Positions 53,379-61,904 of a stretch of 64,000 bases of DNA are shown piece after piece. The stretch covers positions 1,364,001 to 1,428,000 of the forward strand of contig NC_008321.1 of assembly GCF_000014685.1 (NCBI RefSeq), given 5' to 3'. Numbering within the stretch: position 1 is the first letter of the stretch; each line of letters opens with the position of its first letter. The notes beneath the pieces were generated by a model. That model made no database searches, was not told where the DNA came from, and saw only the letters and a program-made list of their open reading frames with translations. The stretch comes from Shewanella sp. MR-4 (GTDB taxonomy: Bacteria; Pseudomonadota; Gammaproteobacteria; Enterobacterales; Shewanellaceae). The position numbers and the translations under genes are program-made.

Positions 53379-53681
53379 ATGATGGCAAAATTGGTAAAAT
53401 TAGCGGCTGTAGCAACATTAGCGTTAGGTATGTCAAGTGCTTGGGCACAGGGCGTCGTTCATGAAGGAACTGTGGTTGATACCATGAATGGTGGCGGCTA
53501 CACCTATGTTCAAATTAAAGAAGCTGACAACACGTTTTGGGCCGCTGGCCCAGAAGCTGAAGTCAAGAAAGGCGATAAAGTGGCCGTGGTTGAGCAAATG
53601 TGGATGAATCAATTCACCAGCAAAACCTTAAACCGCACCTTCGACAAGCTGTTGTTTGTTGGTCAAATCGAGAAGAAATAA
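53379..53681 (+). CDS. NrfJ-related periplasmic OB-fold protein
   Basis: A 100-residue protein with signal peptide (VKLAAVATLALGMSSAWAQ) and a short OB-fold domain: GTVVDTMNGGGYTYVQIKEA, FWAAGPEAEVKKGDKVAVVE, NQFTSKTLNRTFDKLLFVG. This resembles the NrfJ accessory protein of some nitrite-reductase operons, although no nrf genes lie here. Start set at ATG 53379 (or 53382) behind AAGGAACAAAAGG. Confidence 0.82.
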   Translation: MMAKLVKLAAVATLALGMSSAWAQGVVHEGTVVDTMNGGGYTYVQIKEADNTFWAAGPEAEVKKGDKVAVVEQMWMNQFTSKTLNRTFDKLLFVGQIEKK

Positions 53682-53719
53682 TCGATGTCTTAGCAACATC
53701 CATGTTGCGATGAGTTCCT

Positions 53720-53753
53720 AAACCGCCTCGCCTTGTTCGAGGCGGTTTTGTTT
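53720..53753 (+). terminator. rho-independent terminator after NrfJ-like gene
   Basis: AAACCGCCTCG / CGAGGCGGTTT with a seven-base loop, then TGTTT. Confidence 0.9.
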
Positions 53754-53848
53754 ACAGCGACAAACCTTTTCTTATCGCGTTGATGCTATCGCTCGAATCT
53801 AAATCGCGGCAGAATATAGCGATTATTTACACTCTTGGTTGATTACTC

Positions 53849-54370
53849 GTGTCCGCCGCCAATTCAATCGAAAAGCCAGTCGAAGTCGTCCCCTATCAGC
53901 GCCGTTATGCCCGTGCGGTGAGTGAACTCTTTCATCAGTGCGTGCATCAAATACAACATGAGCGTTATAACGCCGCGCAGCTTAAGGCTTGGTCGCAGGC
54001 ACCCCGTTCGAGTCAACATTGGCATTTACGCTTAAGTCGTTCCCAAGCATGGATTATTTTGGTGACAGATGCCGCGGGCTTATCTAAGATTTGTGCAGGT
54101 TTTATCAATGTCGAAACGGATTTTCACCATAGAGGATATATAGATAGCCTCTATATTGATCCCGATTGGCAACGGCAGGGGCTGGGGGAGCGAGCTTATC
54201 GACAGCTAGAACTGTGGGCGAGGGAGCAGGGGTATAGTCAATTGAGTGCCGATGCGTCTTATCTTTCCCGCGGGCTGTTTATTAAACTCGGATTTGTCCA
54301 ACAGCAGCGCAGCTATCAACAAAAACTGGGCCAGGTATTGCCGAGTTTTTATATGACTAAAAAACTGTAA
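53849..54370 (+). CDS. GNAT-family N-acetyltransferase
   Basis: A 173-residue acetyltransferase; motif A is SLYIDPDWQRQGLGERAYRQ (about 108-127), then LSADASYLSRGLFIKLGFVQ. It resembles YafP/ElaA-like small GNATs. The start is GTG 53849 and the ribosome-binding site is weak; the next ATG is internal. Substrate unknown. Confidence 0.82.
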   Translation: MSAANSIEKPVEVVPYQRRYARAVSELFHQCVHQIQHERYNAAQLKAWSQAPRSSQHWHLRLSRSQAWIILVTDAAGLSKICAGFINVETDFHHRGYIDSLYIDPDWQRQGLGERAYRQLELWAREQGYSQLSADASYLSRGLFIKLGFVQQQRSYQQKLGQVLPSFYMTKKL

Positions 54371-54433
54371 CTGAATGGGAATACACTGCTTATGTGCCCA
54401 TTGGTCATGATTAACCCATAGGAGTGGACTCCA

Positions 54434-54964
54434 ATGCAGATACGCTTATTTTCACCTCCGGACGTGGCACAGGTGGCGGCGGTATTTAACGCCAGTGTGA
54501 TGGAGGGCGCGCAGGAATATTACTCGCTTACCGAACGTTTAGCTTGGGCGCAAAATCAGGGTGAGGCGCGCAGTGACGCCTACTGGCTGGCTAAGTTAGA
54601 AGACACCACCACTTGGGTGGCGCAGGAAGGCAGCAAGTTGGTTGGCTTTACCAACTTAAGGCTCTGTCCCGATGAAGAGCTCAATTGTATGGTCGGCGAA
54701 GTCGATTGTCTGTTTGTCCACCCAGAATATAGCCGTGCCGGGGTTGCTACGCATTTGTATTTAGCCCTGCTCGAAGAGGCCAAAAGCCGTAACCTTAAAA
54801 GGCTTACCGTAGAGGCTTCCTATCAGGCGCGTCCTTTCTTTGAGAAACAGGGTTTTAATTGCATTCGCCGTAATGAACTACGTCGCTATCTCACCGCCGA
54901 AGATAAACAAAACGACAGGGCACAGGTGTTAGTGAACTTTAGTTTGATTATGTCTTTGTCATAG
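54434..54964 (+). CDS. GNAT-family N-acetyltransferase
   Basis: A 176-residue acetyltransferase with CLFVHPEYSRAGVATHLYLA (about 97-116) and LTVEASYQARPFFEKQGFN, closely similar in layout to the gene before, from which it is separated by 63 bp; the two could be co-expressed. RBS ATAGGAGTGGACTCC. Substrate unknown. Confidence 0.87.
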   Translation: MQIRLFSPPDVAQVAAVFNASVMEGAQEYYSLTERLAWAQNQGEARSDAYWLAKLEDTTTWVAQEGSKLVGFTNLRLCPDEELNCMVGEVDCLFVHPEYSRAGVATHLYLALLEEAKSRNLKRLTVEASYQARPFFEKQGFNCIRRNELRRYLTAEDKQNDRAQVLVNFSLIMSLS

Positions 54965-55007
54965 GTTCGCGCTCGAAAGACTGCTCTCCTTTGGCTACAC
55001 GCAGAGT

Positions 55008-55047
55008 AATAAAAAAACCGCCTCGTTTCCTTGGCGGTTTTTTTATT
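55008..55047. terminator. bidirectional terminator, GNAT / pirin
   Basis: AATAAAAAAACCGCC / GGCGGTTTTTTTATT, between convergent genes. Confidence 0.92.
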
Positions 55048-55061
55048 GGTCACAATATTCA

Positions 55062-55760
55062 TCAGGCTAAGTCAAACACTAGGGCGGTGACATAGCCGCC
55101 AGCGGCACTAAATCGAACCGCTTCTTCGGCGGTGATATGTGCGCCATCCCCAGGGGTGAGCACTTGGTCATTGACCTTAAGCGTACCTTCCACCAGTTGC
55201 ACATAGAGCTGACGCTGTGGCTTAAGCTGCGGCATATGCACTTGCTCTTGCGGTGCCAGCATGAGGCGATACAAGGTTGCATCCTGCTGTACTTTCAAGG
55301 TGCCATTTTCACCCGTTGGGGTGACCACGGCGGTCAGCGCCGAGGTTTGCTCGAAGGCCTTTTGCTGATAACCCGCATCAATGCCTAAGGTGTCTGGCTG
55401 GATCCAGATCTGCAAAAAGTGCAGAGACTCAGTGTTTGATGCATTAAACTCGCTATGATAAATCCCTTTACCAGCAGACATTAACTGAAACTCACCCGCT
55501 GGTAAGGTCTTAACATTACCGAAGCTATCCTTATGGGCAATGGTGCCTGAAATCACATAACTGATGATTTCCATATCTTTATGGCCATGGGTTTCAAACC
55601 CTGCGCCCGGCGCGACTCTGTCATCATTAATGACTCGTAGGGAAGACACGCCCATATGCTGTGGATCGTAGTAACTTGCAAACGAGAAGGTATGTTGGCT
55701 CTTTAACCAGCCTAAATCAGCCTGCCCACGGTCCTGCGCTTTACGTAAACGGATCATCAT
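55062..55760 (-). CDS. pirin family protein (YhaK/YhhW-like)
   Basis: A 232-residue bicupin. The metal site and core are in the N-terminal half: RVINDDRVAPGAGFETHGHK, DMEIISYVISGTIAHKDSFG, FQLMSAGKGIYHSEFNAS. C-terminal cupin remnant at 140-230. Family members have quercetinase-like activity or respond to stress. Seven bases downstream of the DoxX gene in the same transcript and divergent from a LysR gene, a common arrangement for pirin control. Confidence 0.93.
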   Translation of the reverse strand: MMIRLRKAQDRGQADLGWLKSQHTFSFASYYDPQHMGVSSLRVINDDRVAPGAGFETHGHKDMEIISYVISGTIAHKDSFGNVKTLPAGEFQLMSAGKGIYHSEFNASNTESLHFLQIWIQPDTLGIDAGYQQKAFEQTSALTAVVTPTGENGTLKVQQDATLYRLMLAPQEQVHMPQLKPQRQLYVQLVEGTLKVNDQVLTPGDGAHITAEEAVRFSAAGGYVTALVFDLA

Positions 55761-55767
55761 TTCCTCC

Positions 55768-56211
55768 TTATTTTAAGCGTGCGGCTAACAGGTTGTCGGC
55801 ACTGAGTTTACCCGCACCTGACACGGCCAGAGACACAGTAGCAGCTAACAGGGCTAAACCAAATTCATAACCGTTATTGCTGAGGAACAGACCGTTACCA
55901 ATGTGGACCGAGAAAATCGCGACCATCATAGTAAAGGACAATACCAGTGCCGTTGGGCGAGTCAGTAAACCGATAATGATCAGCAAGCCACCAAAGAATT
56001 CGCTCGAGCCCGCCATCAGCGCCATTAAGTAGCCAGGGGTTAAGCCGATGGAGGCCATCCATTGTCCTGTGCCTTCCAGGCCGTAGCCACCAAACCAGCC
56101 GAAGAGCTTTTGCGAGCCGTGGGCCATGAGGATGATCCCGATAGGAATACGCAGGGCCAATGGGGCGAAACTTGGGGCAGAGGTTAGTAATTTTGTGATA
56201 AGTGCTTTCAT
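55768..56211 (-). CDS. DoxX family membrane protein
   Basis: A 147-residue protein with four membrane helices; LALRIPIGIILMAHGSQKLF, AGSSEFFGGLLIIIGLLTRP and LSFTMMVAIFSVHIGNGLFL match DoxX. Family members occur in quinol-oxidase-like and redox-stress contexts. Operon with the pirin gene. Confidence 0.92.
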   Translation of the reverse strand: MKALITKLLTSAPSFAPLALRIPIGIILMAHGSQKLFGWFGGYGLEGTGQWMASIGLTPGYLMALMAGSSEFFGGLLIIIGLLTRPTALVLSFTMMVAIFSVHIGNGLFLSNNGYEFGLALLAATVSLAVSGAGKLSADNLLAARLK

Positions 56212-56375
56212 GGGATGTTCCTTAATTCAAATTTTTTAACTATGTCGTTAATGGGTTAGTCGGTGGAGGCTTAGCGTTAATCTCTCCATTGGTTTACAGT
56301 CTAGACTTGACCTGATGGAAAGAAAATCGGAACCTTTTCAAGGTTTATTTCAAAAAATTTGAACAAGAGGTGGCT

Positions 56376-57269
56376 ATGTTACCTGTGATGAGTCTAGATG
56401 GCTTGATAGTGCTCGATGCTATTGATAAAAAAGGAAGTTTTTCGGCTGCGGCCGATTCCTTATTCCGGGTGCCATCGGCGCTGACCTACACAGTGCAGAA
56501 ATTAGAGAGCGACTTAGGGGTAAAATTATTTGAACGTAAGGGCCAGCGCGCGGAACTGACCTTAGTTGGCCAGCTAGTATTACGCCAAGGGCGGGAGATT
56601 TTAGCCGCCACCGCCAGGCTTGAGGAGGCGGTTCGCCAACTCGAAACGGGCTGGGAGTCGGCATTAACCTTAGCCATAGATACTGTGGTGCCCGATTTAC
56701 CACTGCTTAAACTGATTGCTGAATTTACCGAGTTAGGTAAACAGGTGACCATCAATATCACCGAGGAGTCATTGGGTGGCGGTTGGGATGCGCTGTATTC
56801 GGGCCGCGCCGATATTGCCATTGGGGTCACGGGGGAGTTACCTAAGGGGCAATATCACTTAGTCGAAATCGGCATGCTTGAATTCGTGTTTGCCCTTGCG
56901 CCTCACCATCCCTTGGCACAGTTTGACCATCCCATCTCGACCGAAGCCCTGTTGCAATTTCCCTCCGTGGTGGTGGCTGACAGCTCAACGGCGCTCGCGC
57001 AGCGCTCCAGTGGGTTGTTTGATAGTCGCCAAGTCATTCGCGTGCCGAACATGCAGACCAAGATTAAAGCCCAGCAACTTGGGCTGGGTGTGGGCTATCT
57101 TCCGAAACATTTGATCCGCGAAGAACTCGCTTCAGGCGTATTAGTCGCGTGCAAGGTTGAGATCCCAAGACCGGCGCAGCCGGTGTTTCTCGCATGGCGC
57201 AAGGGAAATAAAGGCAAAGCGCAGGCGTGGTTTGCCGAACGTTTACCCCATTGCGACTGGTTGTTTTAG
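56376..57269 (+). CDS. LysR-family regulator, probably of doxX-pirin
   Basis: A 297-residue LysR regulator. HTH at about 6-62 (LDAIDKKGSFSAAADSLFRV, FERKGQRAELTLVGQL), effector domain to the end. It is transcribed away from the DoxX-pirin genes, with a 165-bp intergenic region, so it is likely their regulator (inference). RBS AAGAGGTGGCT supports ATG 56376; a GTG two codons earlier is possible. Confidence 0.92.
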   Translation: MLPVMSLDGLIVLDAIDKKGSFSAAADSLFRVPSALTYTVQKLESDLGVKLFERKGQRAELTLVGQLVLRQGREILAATARLEEAVRQLETGWESALTLAIDTVVPDLPLLKLIAEFTELGKQVTINITEESLGGGWDALYSGRADIAIGVTGELPKGQYHLVEIGMLEFVFALAPHHPLAQFDHPISTEALLQFPSVVVADSSTALAQRSSGLFDSRQVIRVPNMQTKIKAQQLGLGVGYLPKHLIREELASGVLVACKVEIPRPAQPVFLAWRKGNKGKAQAWFAERLPHCDWLF

Positions 57270-57308
57270 TGAGATGTCGATAGTGCGTTTGGCTACTGGA
57301 TTGAGTGA

Positions 57309-57608
57309 ATCACAGTACTTAACCATTGCTAGGGCGTGTTGACGTTTCGAGATTAAATTTTGTTCGTTCTGGCAAGCTCGTGCTCGCGAAACGAGGAATG
57401 ATGTGTAGTTATTCTACTCAAATGACGAGTGACAAAGAGAACGAGCTTGCTAGACGAACCCTTCGGGCAGCGTTTGGCTGGCGTTTCTGCTGCGTTATCG
57501 TCCGTTTATGTAGAATAACTACACTGCACGGACTTTACCTTGCATAAACGCCAGCCAAACTGCTGCAAAAATAACCCTGAAACGTCAACACGCCCTAAGT
57601 ACTGTGAT
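57309..57608. repeat. host hairpin interrupted by MITE copy B
   Basis: ATCACAGTACTTA at 57309-57321 and its exact complement TAAGTACTGTGAT at 57596-57608 flank the MITE. Removing the MITE and one TA rebuilds ATCACAGTACTTA-ACCATTGC-TAAGTACTGTGAT, a perfect 13-bp hairpin lying between convergent genes. Confidence 0.85.
57330..57597. mobile_element. MITE, copy B (268 bp with flanking TA)
   Basis: Perfect 19-bp terminal inverted repeats, TAGGGCGTGTTGACGTTTC at 57330-57348 and its complement at 57579-57597. It is the reverse-complement version of copy A at 27615, equal in length and nearly identical inside. No coding capacity for a transposase. The rebuilt hairpin (57309-57608) shows that insertion duplicated TA. 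A 73-residue frame inside it is accidental. Confidence 0.92.
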
Positions 57609-57665
57609 GAATTAAGAGGGCTGGGCTTTGCGGCAGCGCTGATATAAATCCCTGACACTGGGCGC

Positions 57666-59417
57666 TTACACTGAGCGCTTTACATGGCTGGTGTAATGCA
57701 CATGTGGGGAGAGCAAATCCGCTAAATTGGGGTTGGGCGCCCGATTGAGGAAGCGAATAAAAGCCTGTGGTAGGGTGAGCGTCTCAATCGACTCCTGCCA
57801 GCGCGCCTGTAACAGTGGGTGATAACCTTCTTTCCCCGCAGCGGTATAGGAGGTAGAAACCCCCACATAGAGCGCATCGGGCTGCACTGGATACCAGAGT
57901 GATAAGCCATCTTGCTGCATCATTTCAAGCTTGAACAAGCGTTCCCCTAATGGGCGTCTACCATCGTAGTAATAACGTAATCCATAGGTATAGGGGAAGC
58001 TGCCCGCACCCGTGCCGCGCACACTGTTGTTTGTCGCGGCGTTAATTGCCGACTCCAGCGCTTGGTATAAATACTGTCCTTGGATTTCGTATTTAACTAA
58101 TGGCAACTCGAAAGGAAGCAATTGCCCCAACACATCGGCGAGGGTGAGCCTGCCTTGGGCGACCGATTGCCTTACTCCGCCCGCGTTATGCAGGGCAAAG
58201 TGAATGCGGGGATCTTCAAGCTTGGCCTCTTGGAACATACTGCGGCTCACCCAAGGGGCGATTTCACTGCCATGGGGCAATGCCTTAGACGGCAGTCTGG
58301 TATGCACTAGATTCTTAGGCACAAGGGCTAAGACTTTGTTTTCCATCTCGGCAATCGCGGGGCGATAGATATCGTGGATCACGCCGTGAATGTCTTCATC
58401 GGCATCATCCCACAATACATAGGGATGCTCATTAAAGCGTTGCTGCACGGCTTGATAGTCGGTGTCATCCACTTGCTCACTCGAACTCAACATAAACTGT
58501 TTATCGAGCATAAAGTAGTTGCCACCTTTTAGGCTTATCGCGCGGCCAGCTGCATCAAATTCAATCTCGGCCAAGCCTAAGGTTTCGGCGTATTTCCCCG
58601 CATGCACGATAGGAGTGCCATGGATGGTTTCGCCATAGGGAATATGACTTAACCCCAAGGCACTAAAATCGCCCTGCAAGGTATGGGTATGGCCGCCGAC
58701 GATAAGACTGATGCCATCGACTTGTTCGGCAAGCCTTTTATCCTGATCTAAGCCTAAGTGACTCAGCACAATAATGTGCTTGATGCCTTTAGCATGCAGA
58801 TGCTCGACGGTGCGCGCCGTGGTCGCAATAGCATCGACAAAGTGGGTATCGGGATCGGGTCTGGCGATGTCTTTCATCTGATCCAGAGTTATGCCGATGA
58901 CGGCGAGCTTTTTGTCGTAGAAGGGCTTTTCGAGGTAGCTGGCAAGCTGGTTTTTTTCATCATAGGCCAGAATATTCGCCACAGTACGCAGGTTACCCGG
59001 CTTGCGGATATCCTCTTGGCTCAAGTCCATATTCCCCGCCAGCAGCGGAAAATCGATTTGCTTGGCAAATTCGGCGAGCCGCGCATTGCCTTCATCGATA
59101 TCGTGATTACCAATCACCATGGCATCGGGGGCAAGCAAATTCAACAGATGGGCGTTGGCCTTACCCTTAAAATGGCTGAAATACAGCGTGCCTTGGAAAC
59201 TGTCGCCACCATGTAAAAATAAAAACGGCATTTGGCTTTGTGCGGCTCGGTCACGTGCCTGACTAATCTGATACCCCAGGCGCGCATAGCCACCGCTGTG
59301 ACTGGTGATATCTAAGGCTTTAAGCCCTAGATTGAGGGAAAATTGTACGCGGCTGGGCTCAAAATTCGAATGGGTATCGTTGATGTGCGCGAGTGAGAGT
59401 GTGTATCCCTGTGTCAT
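57666..59417 (-). CDS. UshA-like metallophosphatase / 5'-nucleotidase
   Basis: A 583-residue two-domain phosphohydrolase. N-terminal calcineurin-like domain (about 5-330): SLAHINDTHSNFEP, FLHGGDSFQGTLYF, MVIGNHDIDEGN, LSLIVGGHTHTLQ hold the metal ligands. C-terminal 5'-nucleotidase domain (about 345-560): FALHNAGGVRQSV and RGTGAGSFPYTYGLRYYYDG. Unlike E. coli UshA it has no signal peptide (starts MTQGYTLSLAHIND), so it appears cytoplasmic. Substrate not fixed. Confidence 0.92.
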   Translation of the reverse strand: MTQGYTLSLAHINDTHSNFEPSRVQFSLNLGLKALDITSHSGGYARLGYQISQARDRAAQSQMPFLFLHGGDSFQGTLYFSHFKGKANAHLLNLLAPDAMVIGNHDIDEGNARLAEFAKQIDFPLLAGNMDLSQEDIRKPGNLRTVANILAYDEKNQLASYLEKPFYDKKLAVIGITLDQMKDIARPDPDTHFVDAIATTARTVEHLHAKGIKHIIVLSHLGLDQDKRLAEQVDGISLIVGGHTHTLQGDFSALGLSHIPYGETIHGTPIVHAGKYAETLGLAEIEFDAAGRAISLKGGNYFMLDKQFMLSSSEQVDDTDYQAVQQRFNEHPYVLWDDADEDIHGVIHDIYRPAIAEMENKVLALVPKNLVHTRLPSKALPHGSEIAPWVSRSMFQEAKLEDPRIHFALHNAGGVRQSVAQGRLTLADVLGQLLPFELPLVKYEIQGQYLYQALESAINAATNNSVRGTGAGSFPYTYGLRYYYDGRRPLGERLFKLEMMQQDGLSLWYPVQPDALYVGVSTSYTAAGKEGYHPLLQARWQESIETLTLPQAFIRFLNRAPNPNLADLLSPHVHYTSHVKRSV

Positions 59418-59461
59418 AACCTACCTCTTTTACGGCGGGAGATTATAACCTTCTCCCCAAA

Positions 59462-59488
59462 AACAAGAAAGGGAGCCAAGCTCCCTTT
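59462..59488 (-). terminator. terminator of CNNM-CBS gene
   Basis: AAAGGGAGC-CAA-GCTCCCTTT; minus strand continues CTTGTTTTT. Confidence 0.82.
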
Positions 59489-59514
59489 ACTTTAACAATG
59501 ACTAAATAATGTCA

Positions 59515-60606
59515 TTAACCCGAGCGCGCCTCGTCATCTTCGGCGGCGGCTTCGAAGTCACCATCATCGGAGAGACGAATGCCTTTTTGCTTCATGCGCT
59601 TGGTCCAGAGTTTACGGGCCAATTGCTGCATGTCGGTCGCAGGATCATTCACATCGACAATTTCTAAGCCAAGTAGTGATTCGATAATGTCTTCTTGGGT
59701 CACAATACCTTGGCTACTGCCGTATTCGTCAACCACCATCGCAATTTGTGTATTGCGTTTAATCATCCGTTCGAATAACGGCAAGATTTTAGCCGTTTCG
59801 GGCACCACAAATAGGCTGCGCTTGAGTTCACCAATCGGTGCGTTAGGGCTGTAACGTTCAGCCAGCAAAACATCGGTACGGGTGATGTAACCGATAATGT
59901 CGTCGTGGTCCTGATCGTATACCGGAATGCGGGTAAAAGGTTTGTCGCGATATTCCTGCACAAACTCATTTTGCGTCAGTGAAACGGGCAAGGAGAACAT
60001 CACGGTACGCGGCGTCATAATCGCCGTCACAGGCACGTCACGCACCTTGAGCATTTGGGTCAAAATTTTAGACTCTTGCTCGTCTAACTCACCGGATTCA
60101 TGTCCAATCTTGGCCATGGCGCTCATTTCTTGGCGAATGTACTGACCTTCTTCCCCTTTACCTAGCAGGCGAGTCACCTGTTGCGACATCCAAATGAGCG
60201 GTTTAGTGACACGCTTCATCCAAGTGATGGCAATCGACACACTCGGGGCTAAACGGCGCCAGTGATTGGCTCCCACAGATTTCGGAATAATCTCTGAGAA
60301 GAATAGGATGATAAAAGTTAACACTCCGGAGAACACGCCGAGCATGTCATCACCAAAAACCTTGGCCGCTTGCGCACCGGCAACGGCGGCACCCACAGTG
60401 TGGGCAATGGTGTTTAGGGTCAAAATAGACACGAGAGGCGCTTCGATGTTTTCTTTTAGTTTACGCAACCGGGCGGCTGCGGCACTGTCAGTTTGTTCGA
60501 GCGAGGCGATATAACTAGGGGTAACCGAGAGCAACACAGCTTCGAATACACTGCACAGAAAAGAAACTCCGACAGCGACAAGCACTATAATGATGAGGGT
60601 TAACAT
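59515..60606 (-). CDS. CNNM-CBS domain membrane protein (HlyC/CorC group)
   Basis: A 363-residue protein. CNNM (DUF21) membrane domain at about 1-170 with four helices (LTLIIIVLVAVGVSFLCSVF, SGVLTFIILFFSEIIPKSVG), then two CBS domains (about 195-325: VPVTAIMTPRTVMFSLPVS, IAMVVDEYGSSQGIVTQEDI). The usual third CorC domain is missing; the tail is short and acidic. Members are linked to Mg2+ export or resistance. Start at ATG 60606; the ORF runs 15 residues further upstream, overlapping the divergent rlmN leader. Confidence 0.92.
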   Translation of the reverse strand: MLTLIIIVLVAVGVSFLCSVFEAVLLSVTPSYIASLEQTDSAAAARLRKLKENIEAPLVSILTLNTIAHTVGAAVAGAQAAKVFGDDMLGVFSGVLTFIILFFSEIIPKSVGANHWRRLAPSVSIAITWMKRVTKPLIWMSQQVTRLLGKGEEGQYIRQEMSAMAKIGHESGELDEQESKILTQMLKVRDVPVTAIMTPRTVMFSLPVSLTQNEFVQEYRDKPFTRIPVYDQDHDDIIGYITRTDVLLAERYSPNAPIGELKRSLFVVPETAKILPLFERMIKRNTQIAMVVDEYGSSQGIVTQEDIIESLLGLEIVDVNDPATDMQQLARKLWTKRMKQKGIRLSDDGDFEAAAEDDEARSG

Positions 60607-60750
60607 ATAGGTGGTATTACAACTCCATAATTTAGGCCAACATTGACCCACGCCGATTCTATCATAGGAGTGTGGAGTTGCTGGCTAAAATTTTTCTGCG
60701 TCTGTATAATTCGCCGCCCTGTTGCAGGTTTTGGTGTTGAGGTTAGTCCT

Positions 60751-61872
60751 ATGAGTGAAAAAAAGATCAATTTATTAGACCTTGATCGTAAGGCGATGCG
60801 CGCATTATTTGCGGATCTCGGTGAGAAGCCTTTCCGTGCCGATCAGCTGATGAAGTGGATCTATCATTTCGGTGTCAGTGACTTCGAAGAGATGACTAAC
60901 ATCAACAAAGTGTTACGCCAAAAACTGGCGGCGCGCTGTGAGATTGTTGCGCCTGAGATTTCAAGCTATCAAAAATCCGCCGATGGCACCATTAAGTTCG
61001 CCATCCACGTCGGCGAAGGTCAAGAAGTCGAAACCGTGTATATTCCTGAAGATGACCGCGCCACTCTGTGTGTATCATCTCAAGTGGGCTGTGCCCTCGA
61101 ATGTACTTTTTGCTCTACCGCGCAGCAAGGCTTTAACCGCAACTTAACTGTCTCTGAAATCGTCGGCCAAATTTGGCGTGTTTCCCATTTCTTAGGGTTT
61201 GCTAAAGATACCGGCGAGCGCCCAATCACCAACGTAGTGATGATGGGCATGGGTGAACCGCTGCTGAACCTAGCTAACGTGATCCCGGCGATGGATATCA
61301 TGCTGGATGACTTCGGTTTTAGCCTGTCAAAACGCCGTGTGACCCTGTCAACTTCGGGTGTCGTGCCAGCATTAGATAAACTCGGTGATGCCCTCGATGT
61401 GGCGCTCGCCGTGAGTATCCACGCGCCAAACGATGAACTGCGCGATATTCTGGTTCCGGTGAATAAAAAGTATCCATTGCAAGAGTTCCTTGCGGGGATC
61501 CGCCGTTACATCGCCAAATCTAACGCTAACCGTGGCCGCGTGACTGTGGAGTATGTGATGCTCGATCACATCAACGACAGTACTGAACAAGCCCATGAGT
61601 TAGCGCAATTAATGAAGGATACTCCTTGCAAGGTTAACCTGATCCCATTCAATCCATACCCAGGTTCACCCTATGGTCGTTCATCGAACTCGCGCATCGA
61701 CCGTTTTTCTAAGGTATTGATGGAATATGGCTTAACTGTGATTGTACGCAAAACCCGTGGTGATGATATTGACGCGGCCTGTGGACAGTTAGCGGGTGAT
61801 ATTCGCGATCGAACCAAGCGTTTAGCAAAAAAACGCATGCAAGAAAATCAGATTTCGGTCACAATGAATTAA
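60751..61872 (+). CDS. rlmN: 23S rRNA/tRNA C2-methyladenosine synthase RlmN
   Basis: A 373-residue radical-SAM enzyme making m2A2503 in 23S rRNA and m2A37 in tRNA. Cluster motif C-x3-C-x2-C in VGCALECTFCSTAQQGF; also NVVMMGMGEPLLNL, RRVTLSTSGVVPAL, SIHAPNDELRDILVP, and the conserved Cys in AACGQLAGD. RBS TTGAGGTTAGTCCT supports ATG 60751; the 36 residues upstream in the ORF are rejected. Confidence 0.97.
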   Translation: MSEKKINLLDLDRKAMRALFADLGEKPFRADQLMKWIYHFGVSDFEEMTNINKVLRQKLAARCEIVAPEISSYQKSADGTIKFAIHVGEGQEVETVYIPEDDRATLCVSSQVGCALECTFCSTAQQGFNRNLTVSEIVGQIWRVSHFLGFAKDTGERPITNVVMMGMGEPLLNLANVIPAMDIMLDDFGFSLSKRRVTLSTSGVVPALDKLGDALDVALAVSIHAPNDELRDILVPVNKKYPLQEFLAGIRRYIAKSNANRGRVTVEYVMLDHINDSTEQAHELAQLMKDTPCKVNLIPFNPYPGSPYGRSSNSRIDRFSKVLMEYGLTVIVRKTRGDDIDAACGQLAGDIRDRTKRLAKKRMQENQISVTMN

Positions 61873-61904
61873 CTCTTTGTTTGCACAGATTTATAGGCTT
61901 GCCC

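Noticed and set aside
57326..57547. 73-codon frame inside MITE copy B
   Set aside because: It starts at the terminal repeat and has no transposase motif; copy A does not keep the frame.
58758..59216. 152-codon frame antisense to the UshA-like gene
   Set aside because: The opposite strand codes for a well-conserved enzyme; this frame has no family character.
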